From Adiantum capillus-veneris (lineage: Eukaryota; Streptophyta; Polypodiopsida; Polypodiales; Pteridaceae), in assembly GCA_014529385.2 (NCBI GenBank), contig CM043966.1, positions 97,522,087 through 97,586,086 on the forward strand: DNA of 64,000 nt. The letters are read 5' to 3'. Below are positions 50,105 through 61,664 of the stretch, one piece after another. The notes below the pieces were generated by a model. It had not been told where the DNA came from. It ran no database searches and saw nothing but the letters and a program-made list of their open reading frames with translations. The first letter of the stretch is position 1. Each line of letters opens with the position of its first letter. Both the position numbers and the translations under genes were made by a program.

Positions 50105-51416
50105 TTAAGAAAAACCAAGATTTAAAGTGTTTGAGTTTGAGTGTAAATCACATGAGCATTTTGTTAGTCCGGGATAGTCATGCATGGTCCACATTAGAAT
50201 GCCTCTGATCAAAGCATTCTGTCGACTTGTGTGTCGGCTCATATCCACCACTTCTATGCCAATCCACAATTGTTGTAGTTCTTCCAATAGTGAACGAAGA
50301 TACACATCCATATTCTTCACTTTATACCGCCCGGCACAATCAAGCTTAGCCATAGGTGCCTCTTCTTGGTAGTCAACCACGGGGGAATGTTGTAGTTTGA
50401 CGATGACAACGGCCATACTGTAGGATGTTTATCTTTGACCAAATGGATTTACACCATCCATAGCCAGGCCTAAGTGCAAATTTTGAGATTCCCTGGCAAA
50501 ATCCGATCATGTTTCGTCTATATGTTTCCAGGCTGCGCAATCTAAAGGAATCCATAGCACACCATCTGAAGATTTCTTCTCCTCATGCCATGATGTTAGG
50601 GCGGCCATGGACTTACATTCAAAGAAATTCTTGATGTGAAGAATCGGAGGAAAATGTCACAAAACCTTTTGTGGAATTTTTGTTCCATGGAGATCTACTT
50701 GATATCTCTCGGAATCACATTTTGGACACTTCTCCATGTCTATGTATTCCCCTCTGAAAAGAATGTAGCCGTTAGGACAAGCGTGAATCAAATTGTAATC
50801 CATCCCCAAGTTTTTCAAGATCTTTCTTGCTTCCTCTCTGCAATCTGGCATCACATTATGAGCTGGGACTATGTGCTCTTTGAACAATGCGGTACAATTG
50901 TGTAAGTAATCTATCAGCTCATTATACATCTAGAAGTTTTTATTAAAGTAAACACATTGTAATAGATCACTTGAAAAGCGTTGTGACGCTAGTGTCACTC
51001 CATCCAAACTTTGCTTGCATGTTGAGAAGAACCAGGAGCACCTTCAATCTAGACACACGTGCTCCATCATACAATGGCGTATTGGCTTCACTTTTCATAT
51101 CATCGTAGATAAGCCTTTCTGAATCCATGATCGTCTCGATCATTTCATCGATCTTGGGCTCAAACATTGCCTCATTGGGAATGTGGTTTGCATGATCATC
51201 CTCCGAGCTGTCAGAGGCTACATCTTGTGGCCTCACGTATGCTGCTTGACCAAAGCGCCTGCAAACACGTCTATTGGGTTGCAAGATTGCTGTCTGTTGG
51301 TGGCCAACGTCAGAGTCTGACGAGTTATAATTGACAACAACTCGATCTATAATAGATGGATCGCACTCACCAAATTTGCAAATTTGTTGCAAAGAAACAC
51401 GTCTTGTCCATCGCAC
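50105..51416 (-). pseudogene. CACTA element 1, TNP2-type transposase (Transposase_21), degenerate
   Basis: Pieces in order are LYDGARVSRLKVLLVLLNMQ and FGWSDTSVTTLF (51,416-50,967); then LGMDYNLIHACPNGYILFRG, KCPKCDSERYQ and KIPQKVL (50,929-50,657). After a TGA come HFPPILHIKNFF, SSDGVLWIPLD, AWKHIDETWSDFA and LAMDGVNPFG. The last is LAKLDCAGRYKVKNMDVYLRSLLEELQQLW-like sequence to LMWTMHDYPG (50,416-50,105; shown here only in outline). This is the core of plant CACTA transposase, which cuts at the CACTA ends. The beginning of the gene is missing where copia C starts. No ATG opens the first frame. Confidence 0.8.
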
Positions 51417-51420
51417 AACA

Positions 51421-51792
51421 TGCTTGCATTGATTACAATTGAAAAGAAAGAGGAGAGAAGAGAGAGACCTTCTCCCAAGCTACACACAGACACACACAGA
51501 GAAGAAGATACACGCAGTAGAGGGTTGAACTTTCTTTGTCATCTACTTCACAAAATGAGTGTGTATTTACATAATGAAAAAATGACTACATAAGTAGTAC
51601 AACCAAAAGAGAGCTACGGTCCATAATGTGAACCCGCTAAGTGCTATGTTGGCTAGATAGATATGCCAGCTGTAGAATCCTTGCCGAGGATACACCATGT
51701 TGTTCACCAACCATGTCGGTGATGTAAATGTGGCCAACAGTCACCAAGGCCTACCAAGAGTGCCAGCTCATGGAGAGCTCAATATATCAACA
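51421..51792 (-). repeat. 3' LTR of copia C
   Basis: On the minus strand it opens TGTTGATATATTGAGC directly after the PPT and closes AATGCAAGCA. No second copy occurs in the window. Confidence 0.75.
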
Positions 51793-51804
51793 CTCCCCCT
51801 CGAG
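51793..51804 (-). other. Polypurine tract of copia C
   Basis: The minus strand reads CTCGAGGGGGAG directly before TGTTGATA, the usual form in plant copia elements. Confidence 0.85.
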
Positions 51805-52540
51805 CTCGATGCCAACTGAAGGACTCCAAGCATAGTCCGAAAACGACGGAGCTTCTCAGCTCCCATGGCCTTGGTGAAGATATTCGCTACCTGCTCCTCT
51901 GTGCTAATGTAAACTAAATCGATGTCGCCCGCCAGAACCTAATCTCAAACAAAATGGTAATGGACCTCTATGTGCTTGGTCCGCGCATGAAATACTGGAT
52001 TCCTGGCCAATTGAATATTGCTAAGGCTGTCACAGTAAATGACAACCTCCCTGTCCACATGCAGCCTCAAATCCATAAGTAGCTTGCGTAACCAAGCTAC
52101 CTCACATGTTGCAACTGCAACACCTCTATACTCAGCCTCTGTACTAGACAAGGCAATTGTGGGCTGCTTCTTGCTGCTCCAAGTGATGGAAGCACTCCCA
52201 AGTGTAAACATAAACCCGCTAGTAAACCGTCGATCAGTGGTGTTACCAGCCCAATCTGCATCTGTGTAACCATGCAACTCCACTGGAACATCATCAATAG
52301 CTTGCGTAACCAAGCTACCTCACATGCTGCAACTGCATCACCTCTATACTCAGCCTCTGTACTAGACAAGGCAACTATGGGCTACTTCTTGCTGCTCCAA
52401 GTGATGGCAGCACTCCCAAGTGTAAACATAAACCCGCTAGTAGACCATCGATCAGTGGCGCTACCAGCCCAATCTACATCTGTGTAACCATGCAACTCCA
52501 CTGGAACATCTGCAACATAAAATAGTGCATGGTCCAATGT
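51805..52540 (-). pseudogene. pol: copia RNase H (copia C) with internal duplication
   Basis: Reading leftward: VPVELHGYTDVDWAGSATDR, GFMFTLGSAAITWSSKK, then a second, frame-shifted start of the same sequence: VPVELHGYTDADWAGNTTDR and SSTEAEYRGVAVATCEVAWL. CDSLSNIQLARNPVFHARTK follows, then EEQVANIFTKAMGAEKLRRF close to the PPT. All acidic motifs (Asp-Trp-Ala-Gly, Glu-Ala-Glu-Tyr, Cys-Asp-Ser) are there, but the duplication breaks the frame. Confidence 0.87.
52081..52516 (-). repeat. 218-bp tandem duplication in copia C RNase H
   Basis: AGCTTGCGTAACCAAGCTAC at 52,081 recurs at 52,299 and the copies stay similar for about 218 bp, to GGAACATC. They differ by roughly 15 substitutions. Confidence 0.9.
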
Positions 52541-53616
52541 ATCCCTCACATAGAGTAATGTATGGCACACTGCATCCAATTGCGGCTTTTGTGGAAGCTG
52601 CATAAACTGACTCTGAAGTCCCACTGTATAGCTAAAATTTGGCCGCGGGATAGTCAAGTAAATGAGACTGCCCACAATCTTGCGATACATAGTGAGATCC
52701 TTGAGTACATCACCATCATGTGCACCCATCTTTGTATTGACATCCAAGGGCATAGAAATAGTCTTGCAATCAGCCATACCATATTTGGATAACATACCCA
52801 ATGCATAATGTCTCTGAGACAACCATATGCCCTCTGTCATACAAATCACCTCAAGTCCAAGAAAGTAGCGCAGCTCTCCCAAATCCTTCATCTCAAACTC
52901 CTTCTTGAGAAGACCCTTAACATGCTCAATCTCTATCTCATTGTCACCAACAATAATTAAGTCATCTACATAGATGGTGATAAGCACAAATCCAACATCA
53001 CTCTGACGTCATAGAGTGAGTGATCAACATGTGACATACGAAATCCAATGCGCAAAAGAAAGTATGTAATTCTGTCATGCCACGCTCTAGGTGCTTGCTT
53101 CAGCCCATACAAGGCCTTACGAACATGGCAAACATAATCTGGATGCTTACCATCTTCATAACCAGGTGGCTGCTCCACATACTCTTCTTCTTGTAGCTCC
53201 CCCTGCAAGAAGGCATTCTTGACATCCATTTGATGCATAAACCACCCTTTTGTTGTAGCCACCACAATGACAGTGCGTACCGTAGACATATTTGCTACTG
53301 GAGCAAAGCTTTCCTCATAATCTATACCATAATTTTGTGCATACCCTTTTGCGACTAGCCTTGCATTATATCTTTCAATTGTACCATCAGCCTTCTGCTT
53401 TACTTTATACACCCATTTGCACCCAATGGCTTTCTTGCCCTCTGGTAATGACACCAACTCCCAAGTTTGATTTACATCAAGTGCATCCATTTTTTCATCC
53501 ATGGCATTTTCCCAATTATCATTGCCATTTGCATCCTCAAAACATGTGGGTTCTACATCTTGAACAACCTTTGGCATGTAAGCATAATGCTGAGTAACAT
53601 ACCCATCATAAGTCAA
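52541..53616 (-). pseudogene. pol: copia reverse transcriptase (copia C)
   Basis: The frame 53,616-52,966 holds NWENAMDEKMDALDVNQTWE, KWVYKVKQKADGTIERYNAR, YGIDYEESFAPVANM, MDVKNAFLQGELQEE and KALYGLKQAPRAWH. After a frame shift near 52,980 the frame 52,987-52,382 has TIYVDDLIIVGD (Tyr-Val-Asp-Asp intact, 52,961-52,972), KKEFEMKDLGELRYFLGLEV and VGSLIYLTIPRPNFSYTVG. Apart from the slip the domain is well preserved. Confidence 0.9.
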
Positions 53617-53744
53617 CCTGTCCCAGGAAATCTAACCCTATTAGACCTGTGTGGTCCTGAATCACTGCCAAGTGTCCTTGCAATCTATTTTCTAACACCT
53701 GGGTTCCTGACTGCTGCTGGTATACCAAGCTCCTCATCAAGACT

Positions 53745-54860
53745 CTAATCTGAACCATCAGAATCTGCATCAATGTGTGAGGAACCTGAAGACACACTAG
53801 CCATACATGGGGGCTCACCTACCTTCTCTTTTCCTTTGCGAGAGACCTGTGGTGCACTTTGCAGGGTAACTTGCGTGCGTAATCTGCCACTCCATGGCCT
53901 GCCAATAGAACCACTAGAAGAGGACTCTCTTGGTCCACTTAAAGTATGTGACTCTTGCTTCCCACTTGAAGCATCCACAGGCTCTTTTACATCAGCCCCA
54001 ATATTTTCCTTTACATCACTGTACCAGTCTGCCATCTCATCAAAGACAACATCCCTGCTTACATGCAATTCATGAGTACCAAGATTGTAACATATGTACC
54101 CTTTTTGCTCATTTGAGTAACCCACAAAATTACATTTTTCAGTCTTGGGATCTAGCTTTGTGCGCAACTCATCTGAAATGTGCACATACGCAATGTCTCC
54201 AAACACTTTTAAATGTGACATATCTGGCTTCTTGCCACTGTACTTTTCCTTAGGAGTGACTCCATGCACACCAGCAGTAGGAGTCCTGTTCATAATGTAA
54301 ACACTTGTATTTACTGCCTCAGCCCAAAAATGATAAGGCATATCCTTTTCAGCCATCAAGGCTCTTGCCACCTCTGCAATATGTCTGTTCTTCCGCTCAA
54401 CAACTCCATTTTGTTGTGGAGTGTATCAACCTGAGAACTGCCTGCGTATACCCTTTTTTTGCAAAAAATTAGAAAACTCTTTGGAGAAGTATTCTCCCCT
54501 CCATGTGATCTTAGTGTCTTTACGTGTTCACCTATTTCCTTTTCAACAGAAGCTTTGAATCTTTTGAAATGGTCAAATACTTCGCTCTTCTACTTCATAA
54601 AATAGACCCACACTTTTCTAGTATGGTCAATGACACATAATACCTACTTCCATGAATGTTGGCAGTCTTTGTTGGGCCCCATACATCTGTATGTACCACC
54701 TCAAGTGGCCTCTTACATACATTACGTTCTTGTGGAAAGGAATTACGTGACTGCTTACCAAATTGACATGCCTCACATACTTTATGCATGCCATCAACCT
54801 TAAACTTTGGCAAACCTGCAACAATCTATTTTGATTGCATAGAGCACAATCGCTACTCAT
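53745..54860 (-). pseudogene. pol: copia integrase (copia C)
   Basis: The GAG-pre-integrase Cys motif is CEACQFGKQSRNSF (54,760). LEVVHTDVWGP carries the first Asp. The second Asp region (HVKTLRSHGGEYFSKEF) reads Ser-His-Gly-Gly, so the catalytic Asp appears lost. YTPQQNGVVERKNRHIAEVA has the Glu near 54,400. PYHFWAEAVNTSVYIMNRTP and KVFGDIAYVHI follow, and an acidic/Ser-rich linker leads toward RT. Stops and frame changes occur at about 54,600, 54,430 and 53,745. Confidence 0.87.
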
Positions 54861-54990
54861 TTACATGAACAATGCGTTTATGCCATATATCTACATCAAC
54901 CACAACACCTACACCTTGTGCAAACATAGCAGCTTTTACTGCAGACATATTCACATCCAAAGTAAACATCCTACCAACACGTCTTCCTTA

Positions 54991-55961
<971 letters not shown>

Positions 55962-56120
55962 AGGACAATCTCCTGGAGAATCTGGAATTTGGAGGAAAAA
56001 GTGAAGAGCATGTCGCCATCATTTGCCTTGGGTCCCCCCCCCCCCCTTGCCCCCTCGGTGTCGTTGCTATGGCAAGCCCATGCACAAAAAACAATTGCTT
56101 GTTTGTGGCTAGCTCTTGAT

Positions 56121-56345
56121 CTCCTGACTGGAAACCTCATGAGATGAAATCTCTGCACGCAAAGCAAGGTCGCACATAGTCTCCATTCATTGCACAACCC
56201 TCCCTACACTAGTTGGAATCACTCTCGAGCTCCTGCCTCGTAACCTAATGAGATGAAATATCTGCACGCAAAACAAGGTCACACATAGTCCCCATTTGTT
56301 GTCCAATCATTGTGCAACCCTCCCTATACTAGCTGGGAGCACTCA
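56121..56345 (+). repeat. Tandem duplication of about 109 bp
   Basis: CTCCTGACTGGAAACCTCAT at 56,121 and CTCCTGCCTCGTAACCTAAT at 56,230 begin two similar units. Both run through GAGATGAAATNTCTGCACGC to CAACCCTCCCTA; the second has an extra TTGTCCAATCA-like insertion. Confidence 0.8.
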
Positions 56346-57062
56346 TCGCTCGCCCTTCCCTTGACTCCAATCTCTCACCGGCCATTGAACATAGCACGAG
56401 AGAGAGAAGGGGATACCGAGCTGCAAAAGGGTGTCTCCAAGCAAAAGAGGTCACTATGATGCTCAACCAAGTCATCATCTGAAGTGGGCTCACATTAAGG
56501 TGTTGCAGGAGGTCGCCATACTAGGCACAAAAGGGGGCAGGTGTGTAGAACCCGGGGCGGCATGCAAGGGGGGAGAAGGAGCTGAAAAGGTGTGACAGAG
56601 GGCCAAGCTTGCAAGCTGAGTTGAGTCCACTCGAAAGTTATTGAGCAAGCCATAACTAATTGGGGAGGACAATTGGAAGTGAAGGACAATTCAAGAGGGG
56701 AGCTGAAGGGGGGCTATAAGAGCAGTGTAAGAGATAACGAAGAAGAAGCTACAGGTAGAATGGGCCGAGAAGGTGTAGTTTGTTGGGAGCTACATAAGAA
56801 AAGGAACCGAGGAGGTGTAGTTTGTTGGGAGCTACATAAGAAAGGGGCCATATCAATGGGAATATTCTCTATCATTTGCATTGAGAAGCAGCGTAGGCCA
56901 TGTTGTGGTTCTGTTGACAATGAGTGAGAGAGGTCGCAAAGTACACACACAAACCATGGCGACACAAACACAACAAAAATATCATATCTCTATCTCCAAG
57001 CTCGTATTGATGCATCAAACCTGGGCAAAAAACCTCTGTCTTGCTCGTCCCTCGTACGCATG

Positions 57063-57065
<3 letters not shown>
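56346..57065. other. Spacer with a 43-bp duplication
   Basis: No gene is seen. GGTGTAGTTTGTTGGGAGCT at 56,772 is repeated at about 56,815, giving a repeated VCWELHKK in one frame. There is no other structure. Confidence 0.5.

Positions 57066-57133
<68 letters not shown>
57066..57133. repeat. (CT)n microsatellite
   Basis: This is an uninterrupted CT run of about 68 bp. Confidence 0.96.
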
Positions 57134-57136
<3 letters not shown>

Positions 57137-57872
57137 CCATGTGCCACCTTACCTCCTTTTTCCCTTGAAGCCACTAAGAGCACCTTCCAAGATACAAGAT
57201 CACCTGTGTCCCTATTAGGTGTGCATCGCACAAGAGCTTGGATTCACCTTGGTTGGCTCTACCCCTCTCTATCTCCTTCATTACACATGCTAGTCACTTT
57301 CTGCTCCTCGTGTCATCGTGCGTTTGCATTTGTAGCATCTTGAATAGATTCGTCATCTTTGTGCTATTTCTTGAAATGTGTAGGACATGCTAGATTTGAT
57401 AATTATTTTACAACTACGAAAAGCAAGTTGTGAAAGGAAACGAGGCTCGAGCTACAGTTCGAGCAAGCTTGTTGAGGAAACCCGGAGGAAATTCACTAAC
57501 TAATAGGTCCGTCAAAGTTAATGGATAGGTCCGTCAAATTTAAAATCAAGCGTCAGTTTTAAATTTTGAAATTAACGACGATGAAAACCTGTTACGTGTT
57601 GTGTTGCCGTGAGCTCTGTGGCATGATACAGAAGGTCTAAGCGCGCCATGTGAGCTCGCGGGCAGTGGCAATGAGGAAGAGTTTTGCATGATCTTGTCAT
57701 CTACAGGAAACGTGTTCGTGGTTGAATGTCCACGACTATCCCAACTCCATCGCCATCGTCTCGATGTTTTGCAGGGTTCAACTGGCAACCAATTCACCGA
57801 TGGATAGTGTCTCCCGCCTGAAGAATGATAGCTGCATACATGGTGAGAACCAAAATTGTAGAAAGGGGGAAG

Positions 57873-57873
<1 letters not shown>
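57134..57873. other. Spacer without recognised genes
   Basis: No conserved frame is seen. A short direct repeat ATAGGTCCGTCAAA occurs at about 57,507 and 57,528. Confidence 0.5.
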
Positions 57874-57922
<49 letters not shown>

Positions 57923-57953
57923 TGTGTGTGTGTGTGTGTGTGTGCACGCGCGC
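57874..57953. repeat. Compound microsatellite (CT)n(GT)n(CG)n
   Basis: CT run 57,874-57,920, then GT to about 57,944, then a short GCGCGC. The alternating purine-pyrimidine part could adopt Z-DNA. Confidence 0.95.
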
Positions 57954-58603
57954 GCATGAATCATGGGTAGAGAGAGGACACTAACTTCAAAAGCAAAAAG
58001 AGAGAGCCAGCCCTTGATGAGCTTTGGCATGAAAAGAATGCTGCCGCCTTGAGGAGCCATGGATTGTCACCTTTGCTTCTTTATCTCTTTCATGAACTTT
58101 GCAAGGAGGTGCCTGTTGAGTCCTTCATGAGATGTGGCATGTATTGAGCATCACCTTGAGAAGCCATGAATTGTTAGCAGCCAAAAACTTGGGCTATTAT
58201 TGATGCATGTACCAAAGTAACTTGTTATGCCGCAACTGTTTTGTGAACCTTACCTTTGTATAGAGCCTTCCACTGCCTCTTTTGTGAGCCTCTCATATTC
58301 AATGTCATTAATTCCGGCCCATGTGCTTGTTACACATGCTCGTAGAGCCTAGCAAAGCTTATCCAAGATCCCTATAGGCTTGCTACCTACTACAGTCGTG
58401 CACTATCAATTGGTGTTGGTACCTACTTCATCAAGATTGCCTTCAGTTCTTGTCGTGGGCAGAAGTAGCTCAAGGTATGTTGTTTCTCTTGGTCAAGAGT
58501 CATTGTTTAATGAAGGTGTTGGAAAACATGAACTAAGTTGTTGATAAGTTTCAAGTAAACATCTTGCTGCAAAAAGTCTTCATAATAAGGACTCCTCATG
58601 TCA
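57954..58603. other. Spacer without recognised genes
   Basis: A loose duplication around GGCATG...AGGAGCCATG / GTGGCATG...AGAAGCCATG occurs at 58,027 and 58,135. Nothing else is seen. Confidence 0.5.
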
Positions 58604-58622
58604 CTCTCTCTCTCTCTCTCCC

Positions 58623-58655
<33 letters not shown>
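58604..58655. repeat. (TC)n tract followed by 32-base poly(C)
   Basis: TC run to 58,620, then 32 uninterrupted C at 58,624-58,655. On the minus strand this is a long G run able to form a G-quadruplex. Its true length may be uncertain because such runs are hard to sequence. Confidence 0.85.
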
Positions 58656-58689
58656 AGGTATCTCTAGCTCATCCGCAGGCTTAAAGAAT

Positions 58690-59692
58690 CACAAGCTACA
58701 ATCTCTACGTAGAGTCTCTAGCTCATGAGGCTCGAACTTGAGTTCGAGCCTCATGACATAGAAACTCAATTTTCAACCCTCTAAGTTAGAGATTTTAGTA
58801 AAATTCTTCCTAGCTAGAATCCATTGGCAAAAGTATTTAGCACATGTGGCAGCTCGAGGTTACTCAAGAGCTTCTTGAGACAAAGACACTTGCAATAATC
58901 GTTTTAGTTGAGCATTCAATCTATAGCTTTTAAGGCTACTTAAGTTCGAGCCTCATGACCTCGACACTTAGTTTTCAAGCCTCATGAGCACTCTAGTAGG
59001 ACTCATTCTAGATGAGCATTTAGTATCTAGCTCCATGGATTGGACTTAAGTTCAAGCCTGATGATTTTAACACTCAATTTTCAACCCTCATGAGCACTCT
59101 AGTAGAGCTATTTGTACCTAGAAACTATGTGGAAGAGTTTTAATCTCACAAGGCTTGAATTGAGTCTTTAGCTCATGTGGCTTGAGATTGAGTGCAAGAT
59201 CTTCTTGAGACAAAGACACTTGCAATACTCTTTCTAGCTGAGCATTCAGTCTATAGCTCATGAGGCTCAAACTTAAGTTTAAGCCTCATGACTTGGAGGC
59301 TTAGTTTTCAAGCCTCGTGAGCACTCTAATATGACTCGTTCTAGTTGAGCATTCAGTCTCGAGCTTTGCGACTTGAACTTAAGTTTGAACCTAGTGACTT
59401 GGACACTCAATTTTCAATCCGCATGAGCACTCTACTAGAGCTCTTTCGACCTAGAAACTATCTGGAAGATTTTGTATCTCACAAGGCTTGAATTGAGTCT
59501 TCACCTCATGTGGCTTGAGATTAACCTCACGAGCTTCTTGAAACAAAGACACTTGCAATACTCTTTCTAGTTGAGCATTTTGTCTACAGCTCCTGAGGCT
59601 CGGACTTAAGTTCGAGCCTCATGACCTGGATGTTTAGTTTTCAAGCCTCGTGAGCACTCTAGTATGACTCATTCTAGTTGAGCATTCACTCT
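58690..59692. repeat. About 330-bp tandem repeat, three degenerate copies, each with a palindrome
   Basis: The phrase CACTTGCAATA starts at 58,887, 59,217 and 59,550 (steps of 330 and 333 bp). Each unit holds an inverted repeat on GAGGCTCGAACT/AGTTCGAGCCTC. At 58,724-58,755 it is perfect, with 15-bp arms around TG. Half-unit similarity (CTCAATTTTCAACCC versus TTAGTTTTCAAGCC blocks, each followed by GAGCACTCTAGTA) shows an older internal duplication. The array ends at the CACTA terminus at 59,693. Confidence 0.85.
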
Positions 59693-59850
59693 CACTACAA
59701 CAAAAACACGTGCCTTCGACGCAGATTTCGACGCAAATCGTCGAAAACTGCGTCAAAATCCTCGTCCCTATGAAACAGTCGAAATACGCGTCGATATCTA
59801 TGTCGAAGGCACCTGTTTTTGATGCGTATTTCGACGACCATATTAGAAAA
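59693..59850. repeat. CACTA element 2: terminus and subterminal repeats
   Basis: After CACTACAAC come repeated TTTCGACGC / GCGTCGA / CGTCGAA motifs in both orientations between about 59,718 and 59,845. They differ from the TAGCGACG motif of CACTA element 1, so the two elements would respond to different binding proteins. Confidence 0.8.
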
Positions 59851-60119
59851 AAAAATTATTGGGCAAAGGACAGGCAGCCTGGCCTGTGCCCAATGAAAAG
59901 ATGGACACAGCCCACAGCCAAACTGCCTGTCCTCTGCCCAAGAAAGCGAGAAACACCAAAATCAACCGTGCTCCCACAGAAATTTTGGCAGAGTTCCCTT
60001 CATTTTAACATAAACTTTTCAAAAAAAACCATATATATACACCTCCTACATGATATCCATGTAGGATCTCACATGAGATTTAAGGCACCACTTGATGGAA
60101 GAAATGAAACGAACTTTGT

Positions 60120-60385
60120 GGAAAACCATAACCAAATAAAGACAATAACCATAACAAACTTCATATATAAAGAACTTTGTGCAAAACCATAACCAAATTA
60201 AAACCATAACCATAACCATATTGATCAAAACCATAACCATAAACAAAACAATAACCATAACCATAACGTCCATAAACAATAAACAATAACCATAACCATA
60301 ACCATAACGTCCATAAACAATAAACAAAACAATAACCATAACCATAACGTCCATAAACAATAAACAATAACCATAACCATGTCTA
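60120..60385. repeat. Minisatellite of AACCAT-type repeats
   Basis: There are many AACCATA hexamer-like units plus a 40-41 bp higher-order unit (CGTCCATAAACAATAAACAA at about 60,267, 60,308 and 60,348). The minus strand reads as repeated YGYGY-like peptides, which are an effect of the repeat. Confidence 0.9.
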
Positions 60386-60799
60386 TACAAGAAAGAAACA
60401 CAGAGATGTGTCTGTGTCTCACAAAACATATATAGAAATCCACTGATGACTCGCGCGTCCCGGCACATAAAGGGACAATTCACAAAATTAGTATGATATT
60501 ACTTCACATATACTTAATTAATTGTCAACTCACCCATATTATTTGTCTAGATCAAACGTCTCACCTCAATTGATGAGCGAGACTCTAAGGCCTCCCAGTC
60601 TACAGGCTCTCCTGCGGGCAGCAAGATCATTCAATACTTCATAAATGCTTCTCCGATATCCATCTGTCTTCTCCTGGCGTGTCGAGGCTCGATCCATTGT
60701 AAGATTCTACGTTTATACAAAAACCAAAGTCATTAAGAATACATGATTCATCGCTCTTGAAAAAAAATGCCATAGCTAGGATTGGATTGGAAACTCACA
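60386..60799. other. CACTA element 2, non-coding stretch
   Basis: No convincing frame is present. On the minus strand short pieces may belong to the end of the second gene (a poly-Lys-like AAAAAA region near 60,760). Confidence 0.4.
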
Positions 60800-61660
60800 A
60801 ACTCATAGCGAAAGGTGTCAAAGCCTCCGCTGCCAAGATGAGATGTGCCCCTAGTCTCCCTACGTACCTCCGCGACGAGACGCTGTTGTCTGAACCTCGT
60901 GTCTGCTGTCTCCTCATCCTCCCTGATCTGCTGCTACGACTTGTGTGAGATGCCCAAAGGCTTCGATGAGCCCTGCCTGAAAGCCCAACGAGCTGCATCT
61001 CGACGATGTTTCATGGTGTCCCATGCAACATTCGTGATCCACCGGAGCAGGCCGATCCTCTCTCATGATGGTCTCCACTATATAATTGATTTTGTTGCGA
61101 TCCTGATGAGTCCAAGACGTCATGATGGTGCTAGAAAACTGCACCTCTGCGAGCTGGCGAGCCCGCTGTCTCATCTTAGTCTCGACACTATCCATGTCAA
61201 CCTGTCCATTTGGCTGTACAATATAGACCTTGGAGGCACTAGGATCGTGTGCCCCCCAAGGTGTCCAAGGTGTGCTAAGAGGTGTATCGAGAGGTGTGCC
61301 TGGGTAGGACGGGGGTCGTGAGCGAAGAGGGGTCGAAGCATCTGTGGACCCTCCTCCACAGCAACCACCACCTCCACCTGATGATCGCCGAGATCGGCGA
61401 GTGCGCCTGTACTGCGGAGATGCTGACGTACCCGCCTCTGCTGTATCCCTACATGTCGAAACGGCCATGATGGGAGACCTCACAGGCGTCGTACCCATAG
61501 GCATCCCCCCCATAGGGTGTGAAGCTCGGAGACGTGGTACCCGTACCTGTGGCTATCCAATACTCAGACGCATCTGCCATCTGAGTGGGCGTCATCCGTG
61601 TGACGAAGCCCATAAATGCATCCGCACTCATAGAAGCGGGATCTAGCGACTGGTCTGCCA
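60800..61660 (-). pseudogene. CACTA element 2, second gene (PF03004-like, TNP1/TNPA-type)
   Basis: It begins with MADQSLDPASMSADAFMGFV in the frame ending at 61,449 and moves to the frame 61,513-60,914. That frame has a Ser/Thr/Arg and Gly-rich region, PPSYPGTPLDTPLSTPWTPW, a basic helix (KMRQRARQLAEVQ) and TSWTHQDRNKINYIVETIM. After a stop come EVRRETRGTSHLGSGGFDTF near 60,850-60,800. The TPLDTPL and HLGSGG motifs match the second gene of CACTA element 1. A role in binding the subterminal repeats is inferred from the family. Confidence 0.6.
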
Positions 61661-61664
61661 TACT

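Larger units (their letters stand above)
46999..51415 (-). mobile_element. CACTA element 1 (En/Spm-like), transposase side cut by copia C
   Basis: The plus-strand end begins CACTACAAGAGG at 46,999, the hallmark CACTA terminus, followed by a subterminal repeat region. On the minus strand lie TNP2-type transposase remains (51,416-50,105), a DUF4216-like part (49,902-49,648) and a second gene with the PF03004-like plan (48,900-47,690). The other terminus is not seen: sequence changes to copia C at 51,421. Confidence 0.8.
51421..54990 (-). mobile_element. Copia element C (minus strand), 5'-truncated
   Basis: Reading leftward from 54,860: GAG-pre-integrase, integrase, RT, RNase H, PPT and a 372-bp 3' LTR. 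No gag, protease, PBS or 5' LTR is found, so about half is lost. The family differs from copia A and B (different LTR and integrase). It follows directly on the CACTA element 1 transposase, and CAACA beside the LTR at 51,416-51,420 would be its target duplication, but the partner is gone. Confidence 0.88.

Noticed and set aside
58690-59692. CRISPR-like array (regular repeats with spacers)
   Set aside because: Units are 330 bp, degenerate and contiguous, in a plant genome; this is a tandem repeat.
60046-60483. Minus-strand frame with YGYGYC- and MVMVM-like repeats
   Set aside because: It is a product of the AACCAT minisatellite in all three frames; no domain is seen.
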